From: Saccharicrinis sp965230625
GTDB taxonomy: Bacteria > Bacteroidota > Bacteroidia > Bacteroidales > Marinilabiliaceae
NCBI GenBank assembly: GCA_965230625.1
Contig: CBDDLL010000002.1
Location: 1 to 64,000, forward strand
Direction of reading: 5' to 3'
DNA: 64,000 nt
Shown: positions 20,191-28,906 of the stretch, piece by piece
Layout of the letters: the number at the start of each line of letters is the position of its first letter
Numbering within the stretch: position 1 is the first letter of the stretch
Position numbers and translations under genes: made by a program
The notes under the pieces: generated by a model
Seen by the model: the letters and a program-made list of their open reading frames with translations, nothing else
Databases searched by the model: none
Told to the model about the DNA's origin: nothing

Positions 20191-21399
20191 ATGAATGACC
20201 CAATGCCCTTGAAAATACTTGTTATTGAAGATGACCCTGCTATCCTCAGTAGTTATGACGCATTTTTGGAAGACCTAGATTTTTGTGTTTTTACAGCCAA
20301 AAACGGTAAGGAAGGAATAGAAATAATAACTAAAGAAAAATTAGATATTGTTTTAACAGACATGCGAATGCCTGTAATGGATGGCCTTCAGGTATTAGAT
20401 TGGGTTAATGAAAACTATAGTAAACTTCCCATCATTGTTATATCAGGAGCGGGAGATATTAATATAGTTGTAGAAGCCTTGAGATTAGGTGCCTGGGATT
20501 ATATAATAAAACCCATTACCAATATGAGTGTACTAGAACACTCTATTAACCGAGCTCTGGAAAAATCAAGATTAATAAAGGAAAACGAAGAATACCAACA
20601 ACATTTGGAGCAGTTAGTAGAAAAAAGAACTCGAAAACTTGACCACGCATTAGGTGTTTTAAAGAAAAAAAATAAGGAGCTAGAAATATCCAGGAAACAA
20701 GCGCAAGAAAGTAATCAATTAAAAACTGCATTTCTTCAAAATATATCTCACGAAATAAGAACCCCTCTTAATGGTATTATTGGTTTTATCGACATTTTGT
20801 TAGACTCCAAAGTACCTCAGGATGATTGCCTCATGTATTTCAACGAAATGAAAGAAAACAGTGAGCGACTTCTTTTATTATTAAATAACATTATTGATTT
20901 AGCTATTATTGAAGCAGGTCAGTTAAGTCTTCGAATATCAGACGTTAACATATTAAGCATACTTAAAGAAAGTTATGCCTATTTTAAAGACACTGCTAGT
21001 AAATCAAACCTTAGCTTTACATATCAACATAGTATTCAGCAAGAACAACTTACTATAAAATCTGATGCCGTTAAAGTATTAACTACATTAAACATTTTAA
21101 TTGATAATGCAATAAAATTTACTAGAAATGGATATGTTAAATTTGGTTGCGACAAAGTAGACAATGAATTACGTTTTTATGTAAAAGACAGTGGAGTTGG
21201 GATTAAACCCAACATGCTCTCAAAAATATTTGAAAAATTTAGGCAAGATGATACTATTAATAACACTAATCCATATGATGGAGCTGGTGTTGGTTTATCT
21301 ATTGCAAACGCATATATAAAAGCTTTAGGTGGAAATATTGAAGTAGAGTCGAAAGAAAATAAAGGAAGTACATTTTATTTTACTATTCCAATTAATTGA
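20191..21399 (+). CDS. Receiver-histidine kinase hybrid (REC-HisKA-HATPase)
   Basis: 402 aa, soluble. Receiver 8-122 (Asp57 phospho-acceptor in VLTDMRMP, Lys107 in IKP), coiled coil about 125-175, HisKA with His187 in ISHEIRTPLNG, and HATPase about 285-402 (DSGVGIK, GAGVGLSIA). The order receiver-then-kinase means kinase activity is controlled by phosphorylation of its own N-terminus. It is the third gene of the sensor cluster (92 bp after the receiver gene). No DNA-binding output is encoded here, so the regulon is unknown. Confidence 0.9.
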   Translation: MNDPMPLKILVIEDDPAILSSYDAFLEDLDFCVFTAKNGKEGIEIITKEKLDIVLTDMRMPVMDGLQVLDWVNENYSKLPIIVISGAGDINIVVEALRLGAWDYIIKPITNMSVLEHSINRALEKSRLIKENEEYQQHLEQLVEKRTRKLDHALGVLKKKNKELEISRKQAQESNQLKTAFLQNISHEIRTPLNGIIGFIDILLDSKVPQDDCLMYFNEMKENSERLLLLLNNIIDLAIIEAGQLSLRISDVNILSILKESYAYFKDTASKSNLSFTYQHSIQQEQLTIKSDAVKVLTTLNILIDNAIKFTRNGYVKFGCDKVDNELRFYVKDSGVGIKPNMLSKIFEKFRQDDTINNTNPYDGAGVGLSIANAYIKALGGNIEVESKENKGSTFYFTIPIN

Positions 21400-21435
21400 T
21401 TAATCTATTCCTTGTTAGATTGAAATATAAAATAA

Positions 21436-21478
21436 ACAGAACTTAATCTATTAAATGCCCTTTTTGATCAAGTTCTGT
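21436..21478. terminator. Terminator between convergent genes
   Basis: ACAGAACTT / AAGTTCTGT inverted repeat with a 25-nt loop between the receiver-kinase (plus) and the glucanase (minus). It could serve both strands. Confidence 0.6.
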
Positions 21479-21498
21479 CTATTTATATTTAAGGAAAA

Positions 21499-24291
21499 CT
21501 ATTTTTTAACAATACGAATTACATTTTCTGAATCAATTTTCACAAAATAAACTCCACATTCTAAATGTTGAATATCCAGTTGTTTTTCTGTTTTTTGGGA
21601 TAATACAACTCTTCCGCTTAAATCAATAACTGATATTTCTTTCTTTGTTTTTAAACCTTTAATGTTAACGTTACCACTTGTTGGGTTTGGATAAATACTA
21701 TATTCCTGATCGAATGATTGATTACCAATACTCGTTGTCCCCTCTTCATAACCAAATACTTCTATTTCGTGCAAACGCACAATATCAAGACCTGCTGTAA
21801 TATTCATTCTTACTTTTGAAGTAGTTACTTTATCAAAAACATTCTCAAAATTAAAGTTTGTATTTCCACTTTTAGTGATAATTGTAGTCCAACTATCTCC
21901 ATTCCAATATTGGAAATCAAAATCACTAAATGGTCCCTCATCGTTATAATCCCCTATATAAATCTTCATTCTATCAATTACAAATGAACCTTCTAAATCT
22001 ATTTCAATCCATTCTGGCATTCCATTTCCATCTGATACCCATCTGCTGCTGTTGTCAAAATCGTTATTTCCATCAACAGCCTTACTCCCAGAATAATTAC
22101 CACTTGAATGAGCTGATGAAGTTATAACAGGTTTATTTAATGCCACGTTGTATGGTACTGGATCTTCATATGGTATACCTAATACCTCAATTTCATATAA
22201 CCTGAAATAATTATCAACTCCACTAGTTGCATTTAGCTTTACCTTATTAGTTGTTACCTCTGGAAATGAACTATGGAATTCAGGATCGTTATTGCCAGTT
22301 ACAGTTAATGCCGATTTCCATGTTTCTGTAGAAATATCCCAATACAACAATTCAAAGTCAGTTGGTGGTTTGTTATATCCATCATAACCAGTATAAAACG
22401 ATAACCATGAAATATTAAAAGTATCTTTTAAATTGACTTCAATCCAATGTGGATATGATGAATTAGCACTTATCCACCTGCTTGAGTTTGATGTTATATC
22501 ACTATCAACAGCTCCCGGACCTGTGTAACTTGAATTTAAGTATGAATCTACTGTTACTGGTTTACTTACAGTAACATTAAGAGTATTTTCAGGTAAAATA
22601 TTGACCGAAACTTCTCCTGAATATGGAGACTCTTCTGTACTATTGTAATATTTTACCCTATATTTATAAGCTCCTGGTTCAGAAATTGAACCGTCTGTAT
22701 ATTCAATAATCTGATTTCCAACCACACGGTCTATTTCAATAAAAGCACCACCATTTTTTGAACGTTCAATGATAATTCCTTCTTCTCCCGAAACATTTTC
22801 TACCCAGCTCAAATTCACTTGATTACTGCCACCTGATACACTTAATTGGTAAGGTTTTGTTAATCCGAGGTAATCTAAATAAAAATCTTTATCTGGGTTA
22901 TATGCTAAAGGAGAACGCTTGGCCTTATAAACATCTCCTGCTAACGTAAGTGAGCCATCACCATCAATAACTGCCCTAACAGCTTCAACCCAATTATATA
23001 TGGCATATCTCTCAATCCAACTTGTTGTGTCCATCATTGCTATCATATCAGATACATCAGCAGCTTGTTCCTCATAGGTTGGATCTCCTTCATTAGTCCA
23101 ATTTGCTCCATTATTCCACTCTGTTACCCACACTGGTCGTCCAGTTCTGTTATGAACATCTTTTAACCAATTATACATCTGCGATGCAGTTTTTCCTCCC
23201 TGATAATAGTGAACTGCAATAAAATCTATCCTTAAGTTTAACTGATCAGCCTTTTCCATAAAGCTATACAACCAAGATTTACCATTATCAGCAATACCCG
23301 GTGAGCCTAACCTTAAGCCTGACTTTTGCAATGAAGACCAATATTTTATTGCTTTATCAACGCTAAGATTTGATTGATCAGTATGGCTTGGTTCATTAAA
23401 TCCAAGCATATGAGTTGCATCACTTTTGTTTGAGAAAGAAGTTCCTGCATAACCACCTCCCCATTTCATAGGAACATATTCAACATTATTAGTTGATGAA
23501 GCTCCGTTAGCCCAGTTATAAAACCAATCACCATCTAATTTTTGGGTACCACTCTCATAGGTAAATCCTTTTTTTGAAGGATAGTTCCATGGAAACACCC
23601 TCACAAATGAGACATCACCTTCTAAACCATTAGGCATAACCGATATTTCAATATCCTCTCTATCTGCTACAAATACTCTACTATACCCTGTTCCATCAGA
23701 TGATTGCGCAAATGTAGCCATGTAACCTCTTTTTAATTTAAAGGAAGAAATATTGTCGCTAAACGCATCTAAAGTAACCACAGGAAATGAAATACTGGCA
23801 TCATCATCAATAACTTCTGAACGATAAAATGTAAACGTGCTCATTTTTATAGAAGATCCTGAAAAACCTGTACCATCAAATACTTCAAGTGGCTGATAAG
23901 TTGGAGAATGAGGAATTATTAGTGTTCCTATCTTATAATTTCTAATACGTATATTGGATTCGTTTTCTGCAGCAACACCATTTACTTTTATTTGGCTTAA
24001 ATAAGTACTTAAAACAACCGACGGTTTTACATTGTCAAAATACAACCAAGCACCCTCTGAGTTAAGATCAATTTGAGAGTTTGTTAAAACATCAGAAGAA
24101 CCAGTTAAATGTAATTCTGAATTACCAGTTACTGTTACATTATAATTATCAAATGAAGCATAACTAACAACCTGATTATCTACCGTCAAATTGGTTTGTG
24201 CAAATATTAATGAAGAACATATACTTAAAACCATAATAAATAATGCCCTACTATAAACCAAACTAGTACTTTTTAAAATTTTACTTGTCAT
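21499..24291 (-). CDS. T9SS-secreted GH128-type glycoside hydrolase with FN3 and two F5/8C modules
   Basis: 930 aa. Signal peptide 1-31. Residues about 35-215 are an Ig/beta-rich leader. The catalytic TIM barrel (about 220-470) is of the Asl1-like/GH128 type (PF11790 family): acid/base Glu300 in GFNEPS, VHYYQGG, and nucleophile Glu391 in WVTEWN. An FN3-like domain (about 478-565) and two discoidin-type carbohydrate-binding domains (about 575-710 and 718-850; both with SRW and WIE motifs) follow, then a type A T9SS sorting domain (about 862-930, YPNPTSGN). GH128 enzymes cleave beta-1,3-glucans such as laminarin. A CGTTT-rich element at 24485-24530 upstream may be an operator. The gene stands alone. 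Confidence 0.88.
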   Translation of the reverse strand: MTSKILKSTSLVYSRALFIMVLSICSSLIFAQTNLTVDNQVVSYASFDNYNVTVTGNSELHLTGSSDVLTNSQIDLNSEGAWLYFDNVKPSVVLSTYLSQIKVNGVAAENESNIRIRNYKIGTLIIPHSPTYQPLEVFDGTGFSGSSIKMSTFTFYRSEVIDDDASISFPVVTLDAFSDNISSFKLKRGYMATFAQSSDGTGYSRVFVADREDIEISVMPNGLEGDVSFVRVFPWNYPSKKGFTYESGTQKLDGDWFYNWANGASSTNNVEYVPMKWGGGYAGTSFSNKSDATHMLGFNEPSHTDQSNLSVDKAIKYWSSLQKSGLRLGSPGIADNGKSWLYSFMEKADQLNLRIDFIAVHYYQGGKTASQMYNWLKDVHNRTGRPVWVTEWNNGANWTNEGDPTYEEQAADVSDMIAMMDTTSWIERYAIYNWVEAVRAVIDGDGSLTLAGDVYKAKRSPLAYNPDKDFYLDYLGLTKPYQLSVSGGSNQVNLSWVENVSGEEGIIIERSKNGGAFIEIDRVVGNQIIEYTDGSISEPGAYKYRVKYYNSTEESPYSGEVSVNILPENTLNVTVSKPVTVDSYLNSSYTGPGAVDSDITSNSSRWISANSSYPHWIEVNLKDTFNISWLSFYTGYDGYNKPPTDFELLYWDISTETWKSALTVTGNNDPEFHSSFPEVTTNKVKLNATSGVDNYFRLYEIEVLGIPYEDPVPYNVALNKPVITSSAHSSGNYSGSKAVDGNNDFDNSSRWVSDGNGMPEWIEIDLEGSFVIDRMKIYIGDYNDEGPFSDFDFQYWNGDSWTTIITKSGNTNFNFENVFDKVTTSKVRMNITAGLDIVRLHEIEVFGYEEGTTSIGNQSFDQEYSIYPNPTSGNVNIKGLKTKKEISVIDLSGRVVLSQKTEKQLDIQHLECGVYFVKIDSENVIRIVKK

Positions 24292-24685
24292 AACTGCTAT
24301 ATATTATTTTATATTCTCCATTAACCAAATTGAGGATGTTATTTTTATGAAGGTTATTTGATGATTGAAATTCTAAAAAACAATTCCAGCACTCTCTTTA
24401 AAATCTATAATCCCCTATTAACTAGATCGATTGAAATTAATACATAATTTCACATTTTTTATATATTAATAATATTTTATTCTTAAAAACGTTTCCGACA
24501 ACGTTTTCGAAAGGCGGGAACGTTTACGGAAAATCTTTATTTTTAAAATAACTATTAATGTGTTAATATTAGTTAATTGAATACTACTTTCAGTTAGGAT
24601 ATATTTTGCATTTTTGTTTTTTTTACGAATCGGATCGAAACAAGACAATTGGCTTTTAAAGCCTTTTAAATAAGTATATACTTGA
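24292..24685. other. Divergent promoter region of glucanase and ion channel
   Basis: About 390 bp with no gene. It holds the CGTTT-rich element described separately. A TATTTTGC run near 24600 is a poor -7 match. A short antisense frame here has no codon-use support. Confidence 0.5.
24485..24530. promoter_or_regulatory. Candidate operator, CGTTT-rich element (copy 1)
   Basis: Contains AAAAACGTTTCCG, ACGTTTTCG and GCGGGAACGTTTACGG within 46 bp. The 12-mer GCGGGAACGTTT recurs, inverted, at 27106-27117, and AACGTTTACG(A)GAAA is also shared. The AACGTT cores resemble LacI-family operators. It sits between the divergent glucanase and channel genes. Confidence 0.45.
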
Positions 24686-25954
24686 ATGAATAATAAATAT
24701 AATTTATCACTAAACGCATGGAATATAATCATCATACTTATATCTGTTTATGCTTCATTCAAAATTCCAATTGAACTAAGCTTTGAATACAAGTATGAAC
24801 AACATGATTTTGTAAATCTGCTAATATCTTTAGTCTTTCTTACTGATTTAATTCTTAACATCAATAGATTAAAGAAAATAAAACGAAAAGAAATATGTGA
24901 CGACTTCAAGGACAGTAGGTGGTTTCAAAGCATTTTATTTCTTACTAACTTAATATCTGCTGTCCCTTGGTTATTGATAGACTCAATCCCTGCTCTTAAT
25001 CTTTTAGTATTATTTAAACTATTAAGAGTTTTTGATATACTACGAAACTATCAACAAAAAACTGTTCAATTTACAGGAGTTTACATCTTTTTTTCTTTTG
25101 TTTTTTGGTTTACACTAGCTATCAATGGGCTAGCGTGTGGATGGCATGGATTAAGCCAACAAATCTTGGAAATTGATTTCTCCACTAATTATATTAATGC
25201 CTTATACTGGACTATTACAACACTAACCTCTGTTGGATATGGGGATATTATACCTATAAGTAATACACAAAAGATATTCGCCATTTTTGTGCAAGTATTA
25301 GGATTTGGTGTATTCAGTTTCTTTATTGGTACTGTTGCAAGTAGATTAATGAGAAAAGATCCGGCCAGACTAAAATATGAAGAAAACATCGAAAATCTGG
25401 CTTCGTTGATGCACTATCGCACTTTACCTAACGAGCTTAGAAATAAGATTGTAAATTTTTATAGTCATATGTGGAGAAAGCGTTTAGGTTACGACGAAAC
25501 TGTATTTCTTCAAAGTCTACCCAAAAACTTACAAACTGAAGTTGCTTTATATTTAAAGAAGGAAGTAATTGAAAAGGTATCTATTTTTAAAAATGCTTCG
25601 AGTAATTTTAAACGAGAAATAGCATTATTATTACGACCTATATTTTTAACTCCTGGCGATTATATTTTTAAGGCTGGTGACGAAGGTCATGAAATGTATT
25701 TTGTTGTAAATGGGGAGCTTCATACATTAACTCATTCGGAAGATCGCGTTCTTACCCATTTGCTTCCTGGTGATTTTTTTGGAGAAATTGCATTATTTAA
25801 AAATCAAAACCGTAGTGCAACTGTTAAAGCCATATCTTATTGCGATATATATATTTTAGACAAACCATCATTTGATAAAGTTATATCAAAATACCCGGAT
25901 GTTGGCGATAAAATAAAAACTATAGTTGAATATAGAGAAAGTAAGTATTCTTAA
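24686..25954 (+). CDS. Cyclic-nucleotide-gated potassium channel
   Basis: 422 aa. Six membrane segments (about 10-230) with the K+ selectivity filter SVGYGD (about 183-188) preceded by TTLT in the pore helix, a C-linker (about 235-300) and a cyclic-nucleotide-binding domain (about 305-415; PGDFFGEIALF and RSATVKA form the phosphate-binding cassette). The S4 region has few regular basic repeats, so strong voltage gating is doubtful. It should open on cAMP or cGMP binding and set membrane potential. ATG chosen because it directly precedes the first hydrophobic segment. It converges on the MORN lipoprotein gene with a shared terminator between. Confidence 0.9.
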   Translation: MNNKYNLSLNAWNIIIILISVYASFKIPIELSFEYKYEQHDFVNLLISLVFLTDLILNINRLKKIKRKEICDDFKDSRWFQSILFLTNLISAVPWLLIDSIPALNLLVLFKLLRVFDILRNYQQKTVQFTGVYIFFSFVFWFTLAINGLACGWHGLSQQILEIDFSTNYINALYWTITTLTSVGYGDIIPISNTQKIFAIFVQVLGFGVFSFFIGTVASRLMRKDPARLKYEENIENLASLMHYRTLPNELRNKIVNFYSHMWRKRLGYDETVFLQSLPKNLQTEVALYLKKEVIEKVSIFKNASSNFKREIALLLRPIFLTPGDYIFKAGDEGHEMYFVVNGELHTLTHSEDRVLTHLLPGDFFGEIALFKNQNRSATVKAISYCDIYILDKPSFDKVISKYPDVGDKIKTIVEYRESKYS

Positions 25955-25987
25955 TGATGTATGTTTTCCTTAACAAAAGCTCATAAA

Positions 25988-26014
25988 AAAAGCGACCTTT
26001 TAAAGATCGCTTTT
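25988..26014. terminator. Bidirectional terminator
   Basis: AAAAGCGA / TCGCTTTT stem between the convergent channel and lipoprotein genes, with A and T runs on both sides. Confidence 0.75.
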
Positions 26015-26033
26015 ATTTTGTCTTTATTATTTT

Positions 26034-26834
26034 TTAGATACCTCTAACACTTACACTTACTTTCTTTTGTAATATAAGTTGAAGACCATCTGAGTTTTTA
26101 GCAACAGCAATAATATTAAAGGTTTTATTTAAAACGTGTCCTTTAGGTACCCCAAAACTAAATTCACCTTTAGTTTTAGATATTGATTTAGCATTTTTCA
26201 TATTTTTATGAAAATACTTCCCTTCAATTAAATCACCCATATAATACTCAACACTTTTATACCTTTTAACATTTTCACCACCTATTGATAATTTAAGCTT
26301 GTATCTATTAGCTGTTCTTACTTCATCAACTTTTTGTACTTTTAAAACAGGTTGTGCTCTCTCCTTTCCTAAGTTGGTATATTCTTTTAAGCCAACTCCC
26401 GGAAATCCCTTTTTATAATTATACTCAGCGGTAATTTTACCTTCTCTATCATACCTTTTACAAATACCATCCAGTTTACCATTTACATAACTTTGTTCTT
26501 TCCAAACCTTACCTGTTGAATGATATGTATATCTCTTACCTTCTTTTTTATTTTCAACATAGTTAATTCGCTCGTATACCTTTCCTGTTTTAGAATAACG
26601 AATACTCTCTCCATGACGAACAGTTTCTCCTTGGTCATTCACCTTCACACTTACCTTCCATTCAACTGGTGAATTCGGATCACCATTAAAATGTTTCTTT
26701 TTAATGGTTGTTCCATCTGGATTTTTAGACTCTTTTGCTTCTTTTTTTACTTTTTTCGCAGCATCACCTAGTATAAAATCACAACTGGATAATGTCATTA
26801 AAATAGCTAGCAGACTAATTGTTAAGATTTTCAT
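26034..26834 (-). CDS. MORN-repeat lipoprotein
   Basis: 266 aa from the ATG at 26834. A longer frame reaches 26900, but the internal Met starts a clean lipoprotein signal (MKILTISLLAILMTLSSC, lipid-modified Cys18), so it is preferred. Residues about 70-150 contain MORN_2-type repeats (GKVYERINYVENKKEGKRY, GKVWKEQSYVNGKLDG, GKITAEYNY), found in YwqK-like proteins. The C-terminal 110 residues are a basic beta-rich domain I do not recognise. Probably periplasmic or surface exposed; function unknown. A CGTTT-rich element about 250 bp upstream resembles that before the glucanase. Confidence 0.78.
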   Translation of the reverse strand: MKILTISLLAILMTLSSCDFILGDAAKKVKKEAKESKNPDGTTIKKKHFNGDPNSPVEWKVSVKVNDQGETVRHGESIRYSKTGKVYERINYVENKKEGKRYTYHSTGKVWKEQSYVNGKLDGICKRYDREGKITAEYNYKKGFPGVGLKEYTNLGKERAQPVLKVQKVDEVRTANRYKLKLSIGGENVKRYKSVEYYMGDLIEGKYFHKNMKNAKSISKTKGEFSFGVPKGHVLNKTFNIIAVAKNSDGLQLILQKKVSVSVRGI

Positions 26835-26900
26835 GTAATAAAATTTAATTTTTTTAGTATTAATAGTTTGCCTGAACAATAACAGGCGAAACTTACTCAT

Positions 26901-27181
26901 TTCTTAATATCATAAAGCTATCTAACTTAAGACAAATAATAATTCATGAGTTTGTTTCTTACTATTAAAAGATCGTTTTTATTATTCTTTAATTTGCTCT
27001 GGATAAAACACAATAATTTATTCAATGTATAAATATGAATATTTTTTTTCGTTGTTAATTGTAATAAATAAAAAAACATTTCTCGTAAACGTTTTTCTTT
27101 TATAAAAACGTTCCCGCTAGAATATATCATACAAGGATCGCCTCACTTTAATTAAACATAAAATCAAACTAGAGCATAAAA
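26901..27181. other. Intergenic region with CGTTT element (copy 2)
   Basis: About 280 bp without a gene. The notable content is CTCGTAAACGTTTTT (27082-27096) and AAACGTTCCCGC (27106-27117), which on the minus strand share a 12-mer and a second 10-mer with the element at 24485-24530 and face the lipoprotein gene. Confidence 0.5.
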
Positions 27182-27212
27182 AAAACCTGCTTATAATTAA
27201 AATAGCAGGCTT
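27182..27212 (-). terminator. Terminator of the POT transporter gene
   Basis: AAACCTGCT / AGCAGGCTTT stem with one bulge, 20 bp past the minus-strand stop, flanked by A and T runs. Confidence 0.7.
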
Positions 27213-27232
27213 TTTAAATTATTATAAATTAC

Positions 27233-28720
27233 TTATTCAATTCCATGTAATAATTTTCTTAAAACCGGAGATAACAGCGCAACCAATATTCCAACTCCAA
27301 CTGCTGTATACCCCATTGTACTATATACATCTACATAATTAGCTAAACTCTCTCCAGCAGATAAAGCAGTAGCTTCACCTCCTCCACCATGTCCACCAGA
27401 ACCTGTTAGTGTTGCTAATAATCCTGCTACATAGTTTGAACCTGCAAAAGATAGAAACCACACTCCCATTAACGTACCTGTAAGTTTTGCTGGCGCTAAC
27501 TTAGTTACCATAGATAAACCAATTGGCGAAATAAATAACTCACCCGTTGTATGTAACATATATAAAAATGCTAAAGTCCATAACGGCACCTTATACTCAA
27601 CAGCAAACTGGCTTCCGATAATAATAACTAAATACCCTAAACCAAGTTGTAAAATACCTAAACCAAACTTTAATGGAATACTCGGATTTTTCCCAATCTT
27701 AGTTAATTTAGTCCACATCATTGAAAATAGCGACCCAAATAAAATAATATATAATGGATTAAAAAACTGTGTATTACCCGCTGTTAATTCAAATCCTAAA
27801 ACGTTCCTGTTTACATTTACATCTGCAAACACAGTTAAAGAAGTACCCGCTTGCTCAAATAAAGCCCAGAATACAATATTGAATAAACACAAAATAATAA
27901 ATAATATCATCCTGTCTAATAGTACTTTTCCGCCCTTCATTCCTTCTCTAATAAGATATACTATTGCGAATACAGCGGTTGCTCCAAGAATAATTCCAAC
28001 AATTTTATTTTGATTCACTAGAAAATAAATAATCGGAATAGCAGCAACAGAAAGCACATAAACCAGATATTCTTTGGAAATTATTCCTCCAATTTTCTTT
28101 TTTAATTCTTCCGGATTTGGTGGTAAAGCTTTAGCTGAATAATGTTTTTGTCCTAGTAAGAAGAAAACTAAACCTAGCAACATACCAACACCTGCTAACG
28201 CAAATCCGTAATGAAAGCCATATGTTTCTCCAATATAAACGCAGACGGTGGTTGCCAGTAATGCTCCGATATTAATACCTATATAAAAAATTGTAAAACC
28301 AGAATCTCTTCTTTCATCTCCATCTTTATAAAGCTTTCCTACAATACTTGAAATATTGGCTTTAAAATATCCGTTACCAATAATCAGGAATCCCATACCC
28401 CAAAATAAAGCATTAGAAGTTCCTCCCAAAATAATAAATTCACCTACGGCCATTAATATTGCTCCAAATATAACAGCTCTTTTATAACCTAATATGGTAT
28501 CTGCAAGTTTTCCTCCAAGTACGGGCGCTAAATAAACTAAAGCGGTATAAGCTCCATAAATTAATACGGATTCATTATACTCAATAAATAATACTTTTAA
28601 TAGATAAAGAGTTAATAATCCTCTCATCCCATAATAACAAAAACGCTCCCACATTTCAGCCATAAATAAGACAAATAGGCCAAAAGGATGTCCTAACATT
28701 GTTTTCTGCTTTTCATTCAT
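27233..28720 (-). CDS. POT-family (PTR2) proton-dependent oligopeptide transporter
   Basis: 495 aa, about 12-14 membrane helices. POT family marks: the ERFCYYGMRGLL motif at the N-terminus (ExxER-like, 25-36) and GNGYFKANIS (about 114-123), the PTR2 signature. It imports di- and tripeptides with protons across the inner membrane. A Gly/His-rich loop (GSGGHGGGGEAT) lies near the C-terminus, between helices. Its presence fits the secreted proteases of this region, which would supply peptides. Transcribed alone, with a terminator behind it. Confidence 0.93.
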   Translation of the reverse strand: MNEKQKTMLGHPFGLFVLFMAEMWERFCYYGMRGLLTLYLLKVLFIEYNESVLIYGAYTALVYLAPVLGGKLADTILGYKRAVIFGAILMAVGEFIILGGTSNALFWGMGFLIIGNGYFKANISSIVGKLYKDGDERRDSGFTIFYIGINIGALLATTVCVYIGETYGFHYGFALAGVGMLLGLVFFLLGQKHYSAKALPPNPEELKKKIGGIISKEYLVYVLSVAAIPIIYFLVNQNKIVGIILGATAVFAIVYLIREGMKGGKVLLDRMILFIILCLFNIVFWALFEQAGTSLTVFADVNVNRNVLGFELTAGNTQFFNPLYIILFGSLFSMMWTKLTKIGKNPSIPLKFGLGILQLGLGYLVIIIGSQFAVEYKVPLWTLAFLYMLHTTGELFISPIGLSMVTKLAPAKLTGTLMGVWFLSFAGSNYVAGLLATLTGSGGHGGGGEATALSAGESLANYVDVYSTMGYTAVGVGILVALLSPVLRKLLHGIE

Positions 28721-28773
28721 ATCTTAAATTGTTCTAATTATTATATATTGTTTATGTTTCAAATACCTTTCTT

Positions 28774-28781
28774 TATATTTG
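28774..28781 (+). promoter_or_regulatory. Possible -7 box for the NAD(P)HX repair gene
   Basis: TATATTTG matches TAnnTTTG, 125 bp upstream of the GTG start. No well-spaced TTTG was found upstream, so support is weak. Confidence 0.35.
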
Positions 28782-28906
28782 CGAATACGCACAAATGTAG
28801 AAAAAACGAGTTATGAATATAGTGCTTTTTCTCATGTTAAGAACTTTTAATTGTTTTTTTTAAGAGATTGTATATTCAAAGGGTATTAACTTAATTAATT
28901 ATTAAA

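Noticed and set aside
12636..24291. A classical polysaccharide utilisation locus
   Set aside because: Glycoside hydrolases and a sensor are present, but no SusC/SusD pair is seen and the genes are separated by terminators or face different directions.
24466..24735. An 89-codon minus-strand frame upstream of the channel gene
   Set aside because: It overlaps the channel start and the CGTTT element and has no homology-like features.
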